Of a stretch of 64,000 nt of DNA, positions 1 to 6,358 are shown piece after piece (the stretch's first letter is position 1; each line of letters starts with the position of its first letter). This DNA is from Halobacterium sp. R2-5. Lineage in GTDB: Archaea; Halobacteriota; Halobacteria; Halobacteriales; Halobacteriaceae. The DNA is taken from positions 124,001-188,000 of the forward strand of contig NZ_JAANTH010000002.1 of the NCBI RefSeq assembly GCF_011734195.1. The letters run 5' to 3'. Position numbers and translations under genes: made by a program. The notes below the pieces were generated by a model. The model saw nothing but the letters and a program-made list of their open reading frames with translations, did not search any database and was not told where the DNA came from.

Positions 1-1
1 C

Positions 2-220
2 GGCGCGCTCACCGACGACGACGCACCCACCGTCGGCGACCCGGAGGTTGCGGGCGAGGACGCGACCAGCGACATCGGCGAGGACGCCCCCGAGGACCTC
101 CCGGACAGCTCCGAGCTGTTCGACCCGTCGACGACCGTCCGCGTCGTCGCGATGCAGAACCTCGTCCCCGTCGCCGCCACCGTCGGGTCGTTCCTCGCGT
201 TCGAACTCGCGTTCTTCTGA
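2..220 (+). CDS. C-terminal part of a membrane-anchored acidic protein (5' end outside window)
   Basis: Open frame entering from the left edge and ending in TGA at 218-220, giving the last 72 residues. It begins with a low-complexity Asp/Glu/Pro-rich stretch, passes through SSELFDPSTTVRVVAMQ, and ends in a hydrophobic segment of about 20 residues that finishes with ELAFF right at the stop. This looks like a soluble acidic linker followed by a C-terminal membrane helix. The family cannot be recognised from this part alone, and the upstream sequence is not visible. Confidence 0.6.
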   Translation, partial: GALTDDDAPTVGDPEVAGEDATSDIGEDAPEDLPDSSELFDPSTTVRVVAMQNLVPVAATVGSFLAFELAFF

Positions 221-264
221 GACCGGCGTAGCGCCTTTTAGCGGACGGGACGAAGGGGCGAGTG

Positions 265-657
265 ATGCCACCGCTCAGTGGGCGACAGACGCAGTTCTAC
301 ATCGACGTCGTCTACGGGATCGCGTTCAGTCTCGGCTTCGGCTACCTGCTGGTCTTCGGGATGGACGCTCGCGTCGCCGCGCTCCAGGGCGGCCTCGTGC
401 TCGGGTACTTCCTGCGCGTCTGGGAGAACATGAGCATCTACGAGCAGATCCTCGAGGAGGAGGTCGCCCAGGAGGCCGAGACACAGGTCGCCGCGGAGGT
501 CGAAGACCAGGTGTCGGGCGCGGTCGCCGACGAGGTGGAGACGCACGTCGAAGAACAGGTGGACGAACGCGTCGAGGAGCGCGTCGAGTCGGAGGTTAGC
601 GACCAGGTCCAGGAGCGCATCGAGGACGCCGACCGCGTCAGCGACCCCTCGGCCTGA
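265..657 (+). CDS. Haloarchaeal membrane protein with long C-terminal coiled coil
   Basis: 130 residues from ATG 265; an in-frame GTG at 262 is the only alternative start. The first 60 residues hold two short hydrophobic segments (around YGIAFSLGFGYLLVFG and LQGGLVLGYFL). From about residue 65 the protein is almost entirely Glu, Val, Gln, Asp and Arg in a heptad-like spacing (EEQVDERVEERVES), so it should form a long acidic coiled coil in the cytoplasm. The function is unknown. It is probably a membrane-tethered oligomer or scaffold, with no catalytic motif. It lies 44 bases after the truncated gene and on the same strand, so it may be cotranscribed. Confidence 0.7.
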   Translation: MPPLSGRQTQFYIDVVYGIAFSLGFGYLLVFGMDARVAALQGGLVLGYFLRVWENMSIYEQILEEEVAQEAETQVAAEVEDQVSGAVADEVETHVEEQVDERVEERVESEVSDQVQERIEDADRVSDPSA

Positions 658-673
658 CGCGCCGGCTCCGCCG

Positions 674-865
674 CTACCCCGACCAGCCGCCGGGTACGTC
701 GCCGCCGACGCGGTCGCGCCACGTGTCGAAGTCCGCGCTGCACTCGGGGTTCTCCTCGACGTGAATCATGAACCCCTTCCCCGGGGAGGCGACGTGCTCC
801 CCGCAGAACGGGCACTGGTGGGGGTCCGTCTCGTGCGCGTCGGCGTTCGGGTTCTTCGCTGCCAT
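674..865 (-). CDS. Small C2HC-type zinc-finger protein
   Basis: 63 residues from ATG 865. An upstream in-frame GTG at 874 would add three residues, but the TATA-like box at 887-894 lies about 25 bases before the ATG, which fits a leaderless mRNA starting at the ATG. The zinc ligands appear to be CPFCGEH near the middle, then His and Cys in HVEENPEC. Small single-finger proteins of this kind are abundant in haloarchaea, mostly without known function; nucleic-acid binding or protein contact is the usual guess. It is convergent with the gene ending at 657. Confidence 0.75.
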   Translation of the reverse strand: MAAKNPNADAHETDPHQCPFCGEHVASPGKGFMIHVEENPECSADFDTWRDRVGGDVPGGWSG

Positions 866-886
866 ACGAGACACTGGCCGCGAGAG

Positions 887-894
887 AAATATAA
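887..894 (-). promoter_or_regulatory. TATA box for the zinc-finger gene
   Basis: Read on the minus strand this is TTATATTT, in the most AT-rich stretch of the neighbourhood and 22-29 bases upstream of ATG 865. It decides the start choice for that gene. Confidence 0.5.
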
Positions 895-1020
895 CTCTAT
901 CCCGAATACAGGTTATTCCGGTATAATGTGGTTATATATCAATTAAGACGTTCGAGGGGGTACTCCGACGCGGAGCTCACGCCGGAACGCGGAGCCGTGA
1001 CTCCGCAGTGAATCGCTCGG

Positions 1021-1047
1021 AAGAAGAGCCCGGGCCGGAATCTGAAC
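1021..1047 (-). repeat. Degenerate copy of the tRNA-Thr 3' end
   Basis: On the minus strand this segment reads as a diverged T-arm plus 3' acceptor half of the tRNA-Thr gene at 1139-1210, including the ATTCCGGC core and the following CTT tract. It is in direct orientation and about 112 bases downstream of the tRNA 3' end. The shared core GCCGGAAT is unchanged but several flanking bases differ. It is most simply a decayed attachment-site duplicate. A further, inverted fragment sharing CAAATTCCGGC lies at about 1092-1103. Nothing else is recognisable between 895 and 1138. Confidence 0.5.
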
Positions 1048-1138
1048 GTCGTCAGACGGTCGCTCCATCGGTCGCGCTGCGACTGACTGGCTCAAATTCC
1101 GGCTACGGCGTCCGCTCGTCACGTGGCTCCTCGCAGAA

Positions 1139-1210
1139 AGCCTAGGCCGGAATTTGAATCCGGGGTCTCGTCCTTACCAAGGACGCGCTTTACCGCTAAG
1201 CTACCCAGGC
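1139..1210 (-). tRNA. tRNA-Thr (anticodon GGT)
   Basis: A full cloverleaf can be folded by hand on the minus strand: acceptor GCCTGGG pairs with CCTAGGC (one G-T pair), the D-arm holds AGCGGTAAAGC, the anticodon stem CGTCC/GGACG encloses loop TTGGTAA with anticodon GGT, and the T-arm is CCGGA/TCCGG with loop TTCAAAT. The gene ends with discriminator T and CCA is not encoded. There is no intron. Confidence 0.93.
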
Positions 1211-1254
1211 ACGCATTCGTTAGAAGGCACGGGGACTTCTTTAGGCGTTTCGAT

Positions 1255-1917
1255 TCAGCGGTCGGCGGTCGAGGTGGGGCTGACGCGGTCGTCGGCCTGC
1301 CGGCTGCCGACTCGGGCCATCACGTCCTCGATCTCATCGGGGAGCGCGTCGCCGGCGCCGGGGAGCGGGACGGCCGCGTTGTCCGCGAGCCCGACGACGT
1401 ACTGGCGCAGCGCCACCGGCGTCTCGCCGCCCGCCGCGGTGCCGCCCGCGATGGCCGCGAGCTCGAAGACGTTCGACTCCAGCGAGCGCGACGTCGACGC
1501 GCGGCCCTCCTGCTCGTCGGTCTGCTGGCGGCCGAACTCCCGGACGGTCTGGACCGCGTGGCCGGCCGCCTCGGTGCGCGCGAGCAGCCGGAAGCCGCGC
1601 GCGACGAGCACGTCCGCCGCGAGCACGTCGAGGTCGTCGCCGGGGTCCTGTTCGTCGGTGTCCGCCCACGGCTCCTCGGCGACGAGGTCCCGCGTGGTGC
1701 GCAAGCCTTCGTAGATTAGCTGGACGCCCGCGGCCCGCCGCGTCACCGCGTCGTCGTCGGTCGACCCGTCGACGACGCGAGCGCTCAACACCGTGAGTAC
1801 GCCGGGGAGCATCGAGGACGACGCGACGTGGTCGTCGATGACCGCCCGGAGCCCGTCGGGCTCGATGTCCGCGACGGCGTCCCGGGCGGCAGCCCGCGCC
1901 TGCTCGGCCTCCTCCAT
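1255..1917 (-). CDS. DUF7114-type haloarchaeal protein
   Basis: 220 residues from ATG 1917 (MEEAEQARAAARDAV). Longer in-frame extensions to 1968 run through a low-quality leader and into the divergent promoter. The sequence is helical and alanine-rich with conserved-looking stretches such as IDDHVASSSMLPGVLTVLSAR and GVQLIYEGLRTTRDL. From memory it matches the haloarchaeal family DUF7114, whose helical layout has been compared with polyprenyl synthetases; the DDxxD motif of those enzymes is not apparent here, so no catalytic role is assigned. It is divergent from the crotonase gene, 59 bases apart. Confidence 0.65.
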   Translation of the reverse strand: MEEAEQARAAARDAVADIEPDGLRAVIDDHVASSSMLPGVLTVLSARVVDGSTDDDAVTRRAAGVQLIYEGLRTTRDLVAEEPWADTDEQDPGDDLDVLAADVLVARGFRLLARTEAAGHAVQTVREFGRQQTDEQEGRASTSRSLESNVFELAAIAGGTAAGGETPVALRQYVVGLADNAAVPLPGAGDALPDEIEDVMARVGSRQADDRVSPTSTADR

Positions 1918-1976
1918 CGACGAAGCGTAGCGGCGGGAACGGCAAAGACCTTTGGAAACCGCCGCCACCGTCCGGT

Positions 1977-2660
1977 ATGCTCCGCGTGACAGACGGTGAC
2001 GCCGTCCGCGTCGCCACTCTCGACAGGCCGACCGTCCGGAACGCGCTCACGCCCGACGCCCTCGACGACCTTCGGGACGCGGTGACCGACGCCGACCAGC
2101 CGGTGGTGTACGTCCACGGCGCGGGCGACGCGTTCTGCGCGGGGGCGGACCTCGACGTCGTCCGTGGTTTGGACGGCCCGCGGGGCGAGGCGTTCGCGCG
2201 CCGCGGCCAGCGAACGATGAACGCGATCGAGGACAGTGACAGCGTCGTCGTCGCCGGTGTCGACGGCGCGGCCCGCGGTGGCGGCGTCGAACTCGCACTC
2301 GCCTGCGACGTCCGCGTCTGCACGCCGGACGCGACGTTCGCCGAGCCAGGCGTCTCCCTCGGCGTGTTCGGCGCGTGGGGCGGCACCCGCCGGCTCTCCG
2401 AGGCTGTCGGCGCCACGCACGCCGCGGACCTCTCGCTGTCCGGCCGCACAATCGACGCCGAGACGGCTCGCGACGTCGGCCTCGTCTCCAGAGTCGCCGC
2501 GGACCCGCGCGAGGTCGCCGAGGAGATCGCGGCCAACGACCCCGCGGCGTTGCGCGAGCTTACGGGCCTGCTCTCGATGGACGCGAGCCGCGAGGAATCA
2601 GACCGCGCGGAAGCCGACGCGTTCGCCCGCCTGCTCGCCGACGACCCGTTCGAGAACTAG
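1977..2660 (+). CDS. Enoyl-CoA hydratase/isomerase family protein (crotonase fold)
   Basis: 227 residues, slightly shorter than usual crotonases (about 255) because of a short C-terminus. The oxyanion-hole segments are clear: GAGDAFCAGADL at residues 48-59 and AARGGGVELALACD at 98-111. Glu105 matches the first catalytic Glu of enoyl-CoA hydratase. In the second segment, TFAEPGVSLGVFGAWGGT, the position of the second catalytic Glu is Gly125. It may therefore be an isomerase or another crotonase-fold activity on acyl-CoA and not a true hydratase. Its stop codon overlaps that of the convergent nadE in the palindrome CTAG at 2657-2660. Confidence 0.85.
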   Translation: MLRVTDGDAVRVATLDRPTVRNALTPDALDDLRDAVTDADQPVVYVHGAGDAFCAGADLDVVRGLDGPRGEAFARRGQRTMNAIEDSDSVVVAGVDGAARGGGVELALACDVRVCTPDATFAEPGVSLGVFGAWGGTRRLSEAVGATHAADLSLSGRTIDAETARDVGLVSRVAADPREVAEEIAANDPAALRELTGLLSMDASREESDRAEADAFARLLADDPFEN

Positions 2661-3463
2661 GGAGAGGGCGGCACCGCGCGCTTGTGCTCGCTGCGCTCGT
2701 AGAGCCCGCGTACCGTCTCCACGACGCCGTCGCGAACGCCCAGAACGTCTGCGGTCGCGCGCGCCGGAACGTTCCCGTCGACGTGGAGCGCCAGCACCGC
2801 GTCGATCGTGTCGTAGTCGACGCCGAGCTCGCCCTCGTCGGTCTGGTCGGCCCACAGCTCCGCGGTCGGCGTCTTCGTCACGAGGTCCTCGTCGACGCCG
2901 AGGTCGCGGGCGAGCTGACGGACCTGCATCTTGTAGAGGTTCCCGATGGGGTGGCAGTCGACCGCGCCGTCCCCGTACTTCGTGAAGTAGCCGACGAGCG
3001 CCTCCGTCCGGTTCCCGGTGCCGAGCACCACGCCGTTCTCGTGGTTCGCGACGAGGTAGTTCAGCACCGCTCGCGTCCGCGCGCGAGCGTTCCCGACGGC
3101 GACCTGGTCACCCTCCGCTTCCGGGTAGAGCTCCGTGAGCAGGTCGACGACGGGGTCGATCTCCGCGACGTCGTACTCGATGTCGAGGTCTTCGGCGACG
3201 CGCTCGGCGTCGCTCATGTTCTGCTCGCTGGACACCTCCCCCGGCATCACGAGCCCGTGGACGGCGTCCGTCCCGAGCTCGTCCACGGCGAGGTGCGCGA
3301 CGGTCGTCGAGTCGATACCCCCGGAGAGCCCGAGCACGCAGCGGTCCGCGCCCGCCGCCTCCACGGTCTCCCGGATGAACGACTGGATGCGGTCGCGGCG
3401 CGCCGCCAACTCCGACTCCGAGAACCGCAAGTCCAGCGGCGCTATCGTGTCTGGCGCAGTCAT
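2657..3463 (-). CDS. nadE: NH3-dependent NAD+ synthetase
   Basis: 268 residues from ATG 3463. It converts deamido-NAD+ to NAD+ with ATP and ammonia, the last step of NAD synthesis, in the cytoplasm. The N-type ATP-pyrophosphatase P-loop SGGIDS is at residues 47-52, and the family signature follows in GTGNRTEALVGYFTKYGDG and PIGNLYKMQVRQLARDLG. The size fits single-domain, ammonia-using NadE; there is no glutaminase domain. The ATG is preferred over the long upstream extension because a TATA-like box at 3490-3496 sits about 28 bases before it. Confidence 0.95.
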   Translation of the reverse strand: MTAPDTIAPLDLRFSESELAARRDRIQSFIRETVEAAGADRCVLGLSGGIDSTTVAHLAVDELGTDAVHGLVMPGEVSSEQNMSDAERVAEDLDIEYDVAEIDPVVDLLTELYPEAEGDQVAVGNARARTRAVLNYLVANHENGVVLGTGNRTEALVGYFTKYGDGAVDCHPIGNLYKMQVRQLARDLGVDEDLVTKTPTAELWADQTDEGELGVDYDTIDAVLALHVDGNVPARATADVLGVRDGVVETVRGLYERSEHKRAVPPSP

Positions 3464-3489
3464 CGTCTCCGCGTTCGTCGGCACCCGAC

Positions 3490-3496
3490 TAAAACC
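3490..3496 (-). promoter_or_regulatory. TATA-like box for nadE
   Basis: Minus-strand GTTTTAG about 28 bases before ATG 3463, consistent with a leaderless nadE mRNA. Confidence 0.4.
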
Positions 3497-3593
3497 CACC
3501 CCCGACGGCCGATTCGTGAACGAACGTTCACTCCCGAAAACGCTACGTTCAAGTGGGACGGTCGGGTAATCGCAGACAGAGCGCTGTTGGTGG

Positions 3594-3612
3594 GCAAACC
3601 TGAAGGGTTTGC
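3594..3612. repeat. Inverted repeat upstream of tRNA-Gly
   Basis: GCAAACC and GGTTTGC form a perfect 7-base inverted repeat with a 5-base loop, ending 27 bases before the tRNA-Gly gene. It could be a hairpin or a protein site near the tRNA promoter. No family is recognised. Confidence 0.4.
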
Positions 3613-3639
3613 GAGCCGCAGAGCGCAAACACCGTGAGC

Positions 3640-3710
3640 GCGCTGGTGGTCTAGTGGTAGGACATGAGCTTCCCAAGCTCATAGCCCGGGTTCAATTCCC
3701 GGCCAGCGCA
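3640..3710 (+). tRNA. tRNA-Gly (anticodon CCC)
   Basis: Hand-folded cloverleaf: acceptor GCGCTGG with CCAGCGC, D-arm with AGTGGTAGGAC, anticodon stem TGAGC/GCTCA around loop TTCCCAA giving anticodon CCC, and T-arm CCGGG/CCCGG with loop TTCAATT. Discriminator A is at 3710. There is no intron and no encoded CCA. Its 3' end has been duplicated downstream (see repeats at 3838 and 3926). Confidence 0.94.
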
Positions 3711-3837
3711 CTTCTCTACGACCGAACCAGCCAGCGACGCTCGTGTCGCTGGCCGTTCGTACCGTCGTGAATGCGCGAGGGGATTGAGCCCTGCCAGTCG
3801 CGCGCAGCGAACGGAGTGAGCGAGCACGTCTGGCTCC

Positions 3838-3863
3838 GGTTCAATTCCCGGCCAGCGCACTTC
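3838..3863 (+). repeat. Second copy of the tRNA-Gly 3' end
   Basis: 26 bases identical to 3689-3714, that is, the 3' half of the T-arm, the acceptor 3' strand and the first bases beyond the tRNA gene. It is in direct orientation 149 bases further on and preceded by no other tRNA features. This is the pattern left when an integrase uses a tRNA 3' end as attachment site and the element is later lost. Confidence 0.7.
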
Positions 3864-3925
3864 GCAGTCTCACTTCGTTCGACAGCTCGTGCGCCGCCCG
3901 ATGTCACGCTCGCTTCGCTCGCGTG

Positions 3926-3974
3926 ACTCCCGGCCACGCATTTCTCGACTACCGAACCAGCCAGCGGCGCTCGT
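3926..3974 (+). repeat. Third, more decayed copy plus flanking block
   Basis: Starts with a diverged acceptor end (CTCCCGGCCACGCA) and continues with a block that matches the sequence just behind the real tRNA: the run CCGAACCAGCCAGCG is shared between 3721-3735 and about 3952-3966, with similar flanks to both sides. It ends at the stop codon of the glutaredoxin gene. A hairpin, GTCACGC with GCGTGAC at 3903-3927, lies at its left border. Nothing else is recognised in 3711-3973. Confidence 0.6.
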
Positions 3975-4234
3975 CAGGCGTAGTGTTCGTCGAGGTAGTC
4001 GACGATGTCGTCGCTGCCGTACAACGCCTCTTCACGGGTGGTGTCGACGAGGTACGGTATCTCGTCGTTGCCGCCGGCCTGCAGTTCGTCGTGGGCCTGT
4101 TCGTTGGTGACGTCGCCACCCTGATCGCCCGGCAGCCGGGGGTTGTGGGCGACGTAGGAGACGCCGAGTTCGGAGAGCTTCTCGCGGACCTTCGCGGAGT
4201 ACGGACAGCCCTCCGACTGGTACAGTTCCAGCAT
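3974..4234 (-). CDS. Glutaredoxin / GST N-terminal-type thioredoxin-fold protein
   Basis: 86 residues from ATG 4234. A compact thioredoxin fold begins MLELYQSEGCPYSAKVREKL, with the active site CPYS at residues 10-13, so it is of monothiol type. The cis-proline region is EIPYLVD at residues 59-65, and the end GSDDIVDYLDEHYA is the usual glutaredoxin/GST C-terminal helix. It is expected to act in the cytoplasm in thiol-disulfide exchange, in haloarchaea probably with gamma-glutamylcysteine (inference). It is the last gene of the leftward group that begins at 6194. Longer in-frame extensions upstream overlap the neighbouring gene and are rejected. Confidence 0.88.
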   Translation of the reverse strand: MLELYQSEGCPYSAKVREKLSELGVSYVAHNPRLPGDQGGDVTNEQAHDELQAGGNDEIPYLVDTTREEALYGSDDIVDYLDEHYA

Positions 4235-4266
4235 GTTCGACCGTTCGCCGGCCAGACACGTAAACG

Positions 4267-4977
4267 TCAGCGAACCGGCGGGTGCGCCTCCCGCTGGACC
4301 CACTCGCGGAGGCGGGCGTGGCCGGCGTCGTCGTATCGAAGCGGCCGCCGCCACCACGGCCCCTTCCCGGAGTCCGCGGACCACTCCGTGACCGCGCGGT
4401 TGGCCTCGGTGCCGCGCGCGCCGCTCAGCGGGACCGCGCGGTTGTAGAGCCGCGAGTCGTCGGTACCGGCGAGCATCACGGCGGCGTCGAACGGGTCGCG
4501 ACGCACGTGGGCGTTCCCCGCGAACGCCGCGCGCTCGCGCTCGGGAAGGTCCGGGAACTCGTCGCCGGGCACGGGGTCGCGGGCGAGCGTGAACTCGCCG
4601 ATGAGGTACGTCCCCCAGTCGTCGGCCATCCACGGCGCGGGGTCGCTCGGTGCGTCCAGCGTGGCGTAGAAGTAGACGCGGTCGCCCGCGTCGAGGTCCA
4701 GCAGCGGGCGGGCCTTCACGCCGTGCGGGTCGCCGTACGTGTAGCCCTCGCAGCAGGAGTACTCCGCGAACGACGGGTCGAGGTGGACCGGCGTCTCGCG
4801 GACGTCCTCGGGAACGTCGAGCGGGAGGTCGAGGTCGGCGTACGTCGGCGCTGGCTCGACGGTCGGCTCGCTCTCGGGAATCGGCACGTAGACGAACGAG
4901 CCGTCCGCGCGCAGCGGTCCGCGGAACCCCGGCTGGTTCGTGTTCGCGGCGACGTTGACGGCGACCGCGCGCGTCAC
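4267..4977 (-). CDS. Nmad3-like (nucleotide modification associated domain 3) protein
   Basis: 236 residues from GTG 4977, whose GTGA overlaps the TGA of the upstream gene, implying translational coupling. Recognisable stretches are VAANTNQPGFRGPLRADGSF and VYVPIPESEP near the N-terminus, GYTYGDPHGVKARPLLDLDAGDRVYFYATL in the middle (given here only as a pattern; residues about 80-110), and WGTYLIGEF further on. These match my memory of the Nmad3 family, which Pfam links by gene context to modified nucleotides in phages and bacteria. The biochemical activity is unknown. A Cys-Cys pair lies in YSCCEGYT. Neighbours are a zinc-ribbon membrane protein and a glutaredoxin, which do not explain its role. 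Confidence 0.6.
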   Translation of the reverse strand: MTRAVAVNVAANTNQPGFRGPLRADGSFVYVPIPESEPTVEPAPTYADLDLPLDVPEDVRETPVHLDPSFAEYSCCEGYTYGDPHGVKARPLLDLDAGDRVYFYATLDAPSDPAPWMADDWGTYLIGEFTLARDPVPGDEFPDLPERERAAFAGNAHVRRDPFDAAVMLAGTDDSRLYNRAVPLSGARGTEANRAVTEWSADSGKGPWWRRPLRYDDAGHARLREWVQREAHPPVR

Positions 4978-5216
4978 GGCTGCAGCTGCGCGACGCACTC
5001 GCGGCAGAACGTGTAGTTAGCGTCGTTCTCGGCGCCGCAGGACGGACACAGCAGCGTCGTGCCGTCCTGCTTCGCGCGCACGTCCGTCGGCTGGACGCGC
5101 TCGCTGACGCCCGAGGAGTCCGGCGTGCCCGCGTCCTCGCTCTGGAGGCGCCGCCACACGGCGAACTGCAGGGCCGCCACGAGCACCACCGCGAGCACGA
5201 ACAACCCCCATTCCAT
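4974..5216 (-). CDS. Small membrane protein with C-terminal zinc ribbon (DUF7577-like)
   Basis: 80 residues from ATG 5216. An N-terminal membrane helix (WGLFVLAVVLVAALQFAVW) is followed by a polar linker and a zinc ribbon with CPSCGAEN and FCRECV near the end. The topology suggests a cytoplasmic ribbon tethered to the membrane. Similar proteins are common in haloarchaea; the function is unknown. It overlaps the next gene by four bases and follows the acyltransferase gene on the same strand with a 66-base gap. Confidence 0.7.
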   Translation of the reverse strand: MEWGLFVLAVVLVAALQFAVWRRLQSEDAGTPDSSGVSERVQPTDVRAKQDGTTLLCPSCGAENDANYTFCRECVAQLQP

Positions 5217-5282
5217 GGGTGAACGTAACACGGGGAGCCTATTCAGCCTTGGCCCTTGCAGTCTCAGGCGAAAGCCGCTCAG

Positions 5283-6194
5283 TCACGCGTCTGGCGGGCT
5301 GCGGTCGCGCTGGAACTCGTCGAAGACGTCGATGTCGTCGGGGACTTCGTCGTCGAGGCGGCGCTCGGCTTGCCGGTTCACGCCCGCGTCCTCGACCGGT
5401 TCGGCGACGGACTCCCAGCCGGGCTTGATCTTGATGCTCTTGGCGGGCATCCCGACCGCGATGTGGTGGTCGGGGACGTCGTTCTGGACGACCGCCCGCG
5501 ACCCGACGACGGCGTTCTCGCCGACGCGGACGCCGGCGCGGACGAGCGCGCCCTGCGTGACGCGGGCGTCGTCGTCGATGACGGTGTGGTAGTTCTCGAC
5601 TTCGGTCTGGTCGACGACGTCGTGGTCGTGCGTGTAGATGTGGACGCCGTCGCTGATGCTCGCGCGGTCACCGACGTCGAGGTCGCCGCGGTCGTCGAGG
5701 TGAACGTCGTCGTGGACGACGACGTTGTCCCCCATCTCGATGTTGTGACCGTACGTCATCGAGATGCCTTTGAACAGCCGGACGCCGTCGCCGACGCTCT
5801 CGAAGAGGTGGCCGGCGAGCATCCGGCGGAAGCGCAGCGCGAACTCCACGTTGTCCGCCAGCGGCGTGTTGTCGAACTGCCGCCACAGCCACTGGAGGGG
5901 CTTCGAGCGCGCGAACGCGTCCTCGTCCTTCTCGGCGTAGTACTCGGACTCGAGGGTGGCGTTCCGCGGGTCGAAGTTCGCGAGCCGCGCGGCCGCCGTC
6001 GGCGACACGTCGCCGTCGTTCTGCCAGCTCTCGTAGGCGTCCCGGGCGCCGTTGAGGTCCACGAGCGTCTCCGTGACGGCGTCCGCGAGCTCGTCGGGTT
6101 CGCTCGCGGCCGCGAGTCGGTCGTCTACCTCCGAGACGAACCCGCGGAGGGTCGCCTCCGCGCCGTCCGGGAGGGAGACGTGGCGCTTGGTCAT
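5283..6194 (-). CDS. Hexapeptide-repeat (left-handed beta-helix) acyltransferase
   Basis: 303 residues from ATG 6194. The N-terminal 100 residues are helical and acidic with no recognised domain. The rest is a LbH acyltransferase: GDNVVVHDDVHLDDRGDLDVG, then GDRASISDGVHIYTHDHDVV with a putative catalytic His, then GVRVGENAVVGSRAVV, and the typical end VPDHHIAVGMPAKSIK. It resembles maltose/galactoside O-acetyltransferases, which move an acyl group from acyl-CoA to a sugar or amino sugar. The acceptor here is unknown. It is the first gene of a leftward cluster of four. Confidence 0.85.
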   Translation of the reverse strand: MTKRHVSLPDGAEATLRGFVSEVDDRLAAASEPDELADAVTETLVDLNGARDAYESWQNDGDVSPTAAARLANFDPRNATLESEYYAEKDEDAFARSKPLQWLWRQFDNTPLADNVEFALRFRRMLAGHLFESVGDGVRLFKGISMTYGHNIEMGDNVVVHDDVHLDDRGDLDVGDRASISDGVHIYTHDHDVVDQTEVENYHTVIDDDARVTQGALVRAGVRVGENAVVGSRAVVQNDVPDHHIAVGMPAKSIKIKPGWESVAEPVEDAGVNRQAERRLDDEVPDDIDVFDEFQRDRSPPDA

Positions 6195-6358
6195 ACCCCA
6201 TCCTCGGCCGCCAGCACTGATAGTGGTTTCCGTCCCGACGTGGAGCCCCGGAACCGCCGCGGAATCCGCCCGCGAGCCGGTATAACCGTTGCCCTCGTCT
6301 CTCTGGAGTTGCCACCGGAACCACACCCGCTAAGTGCCAGTCGTTCTAACTCCGGGGT

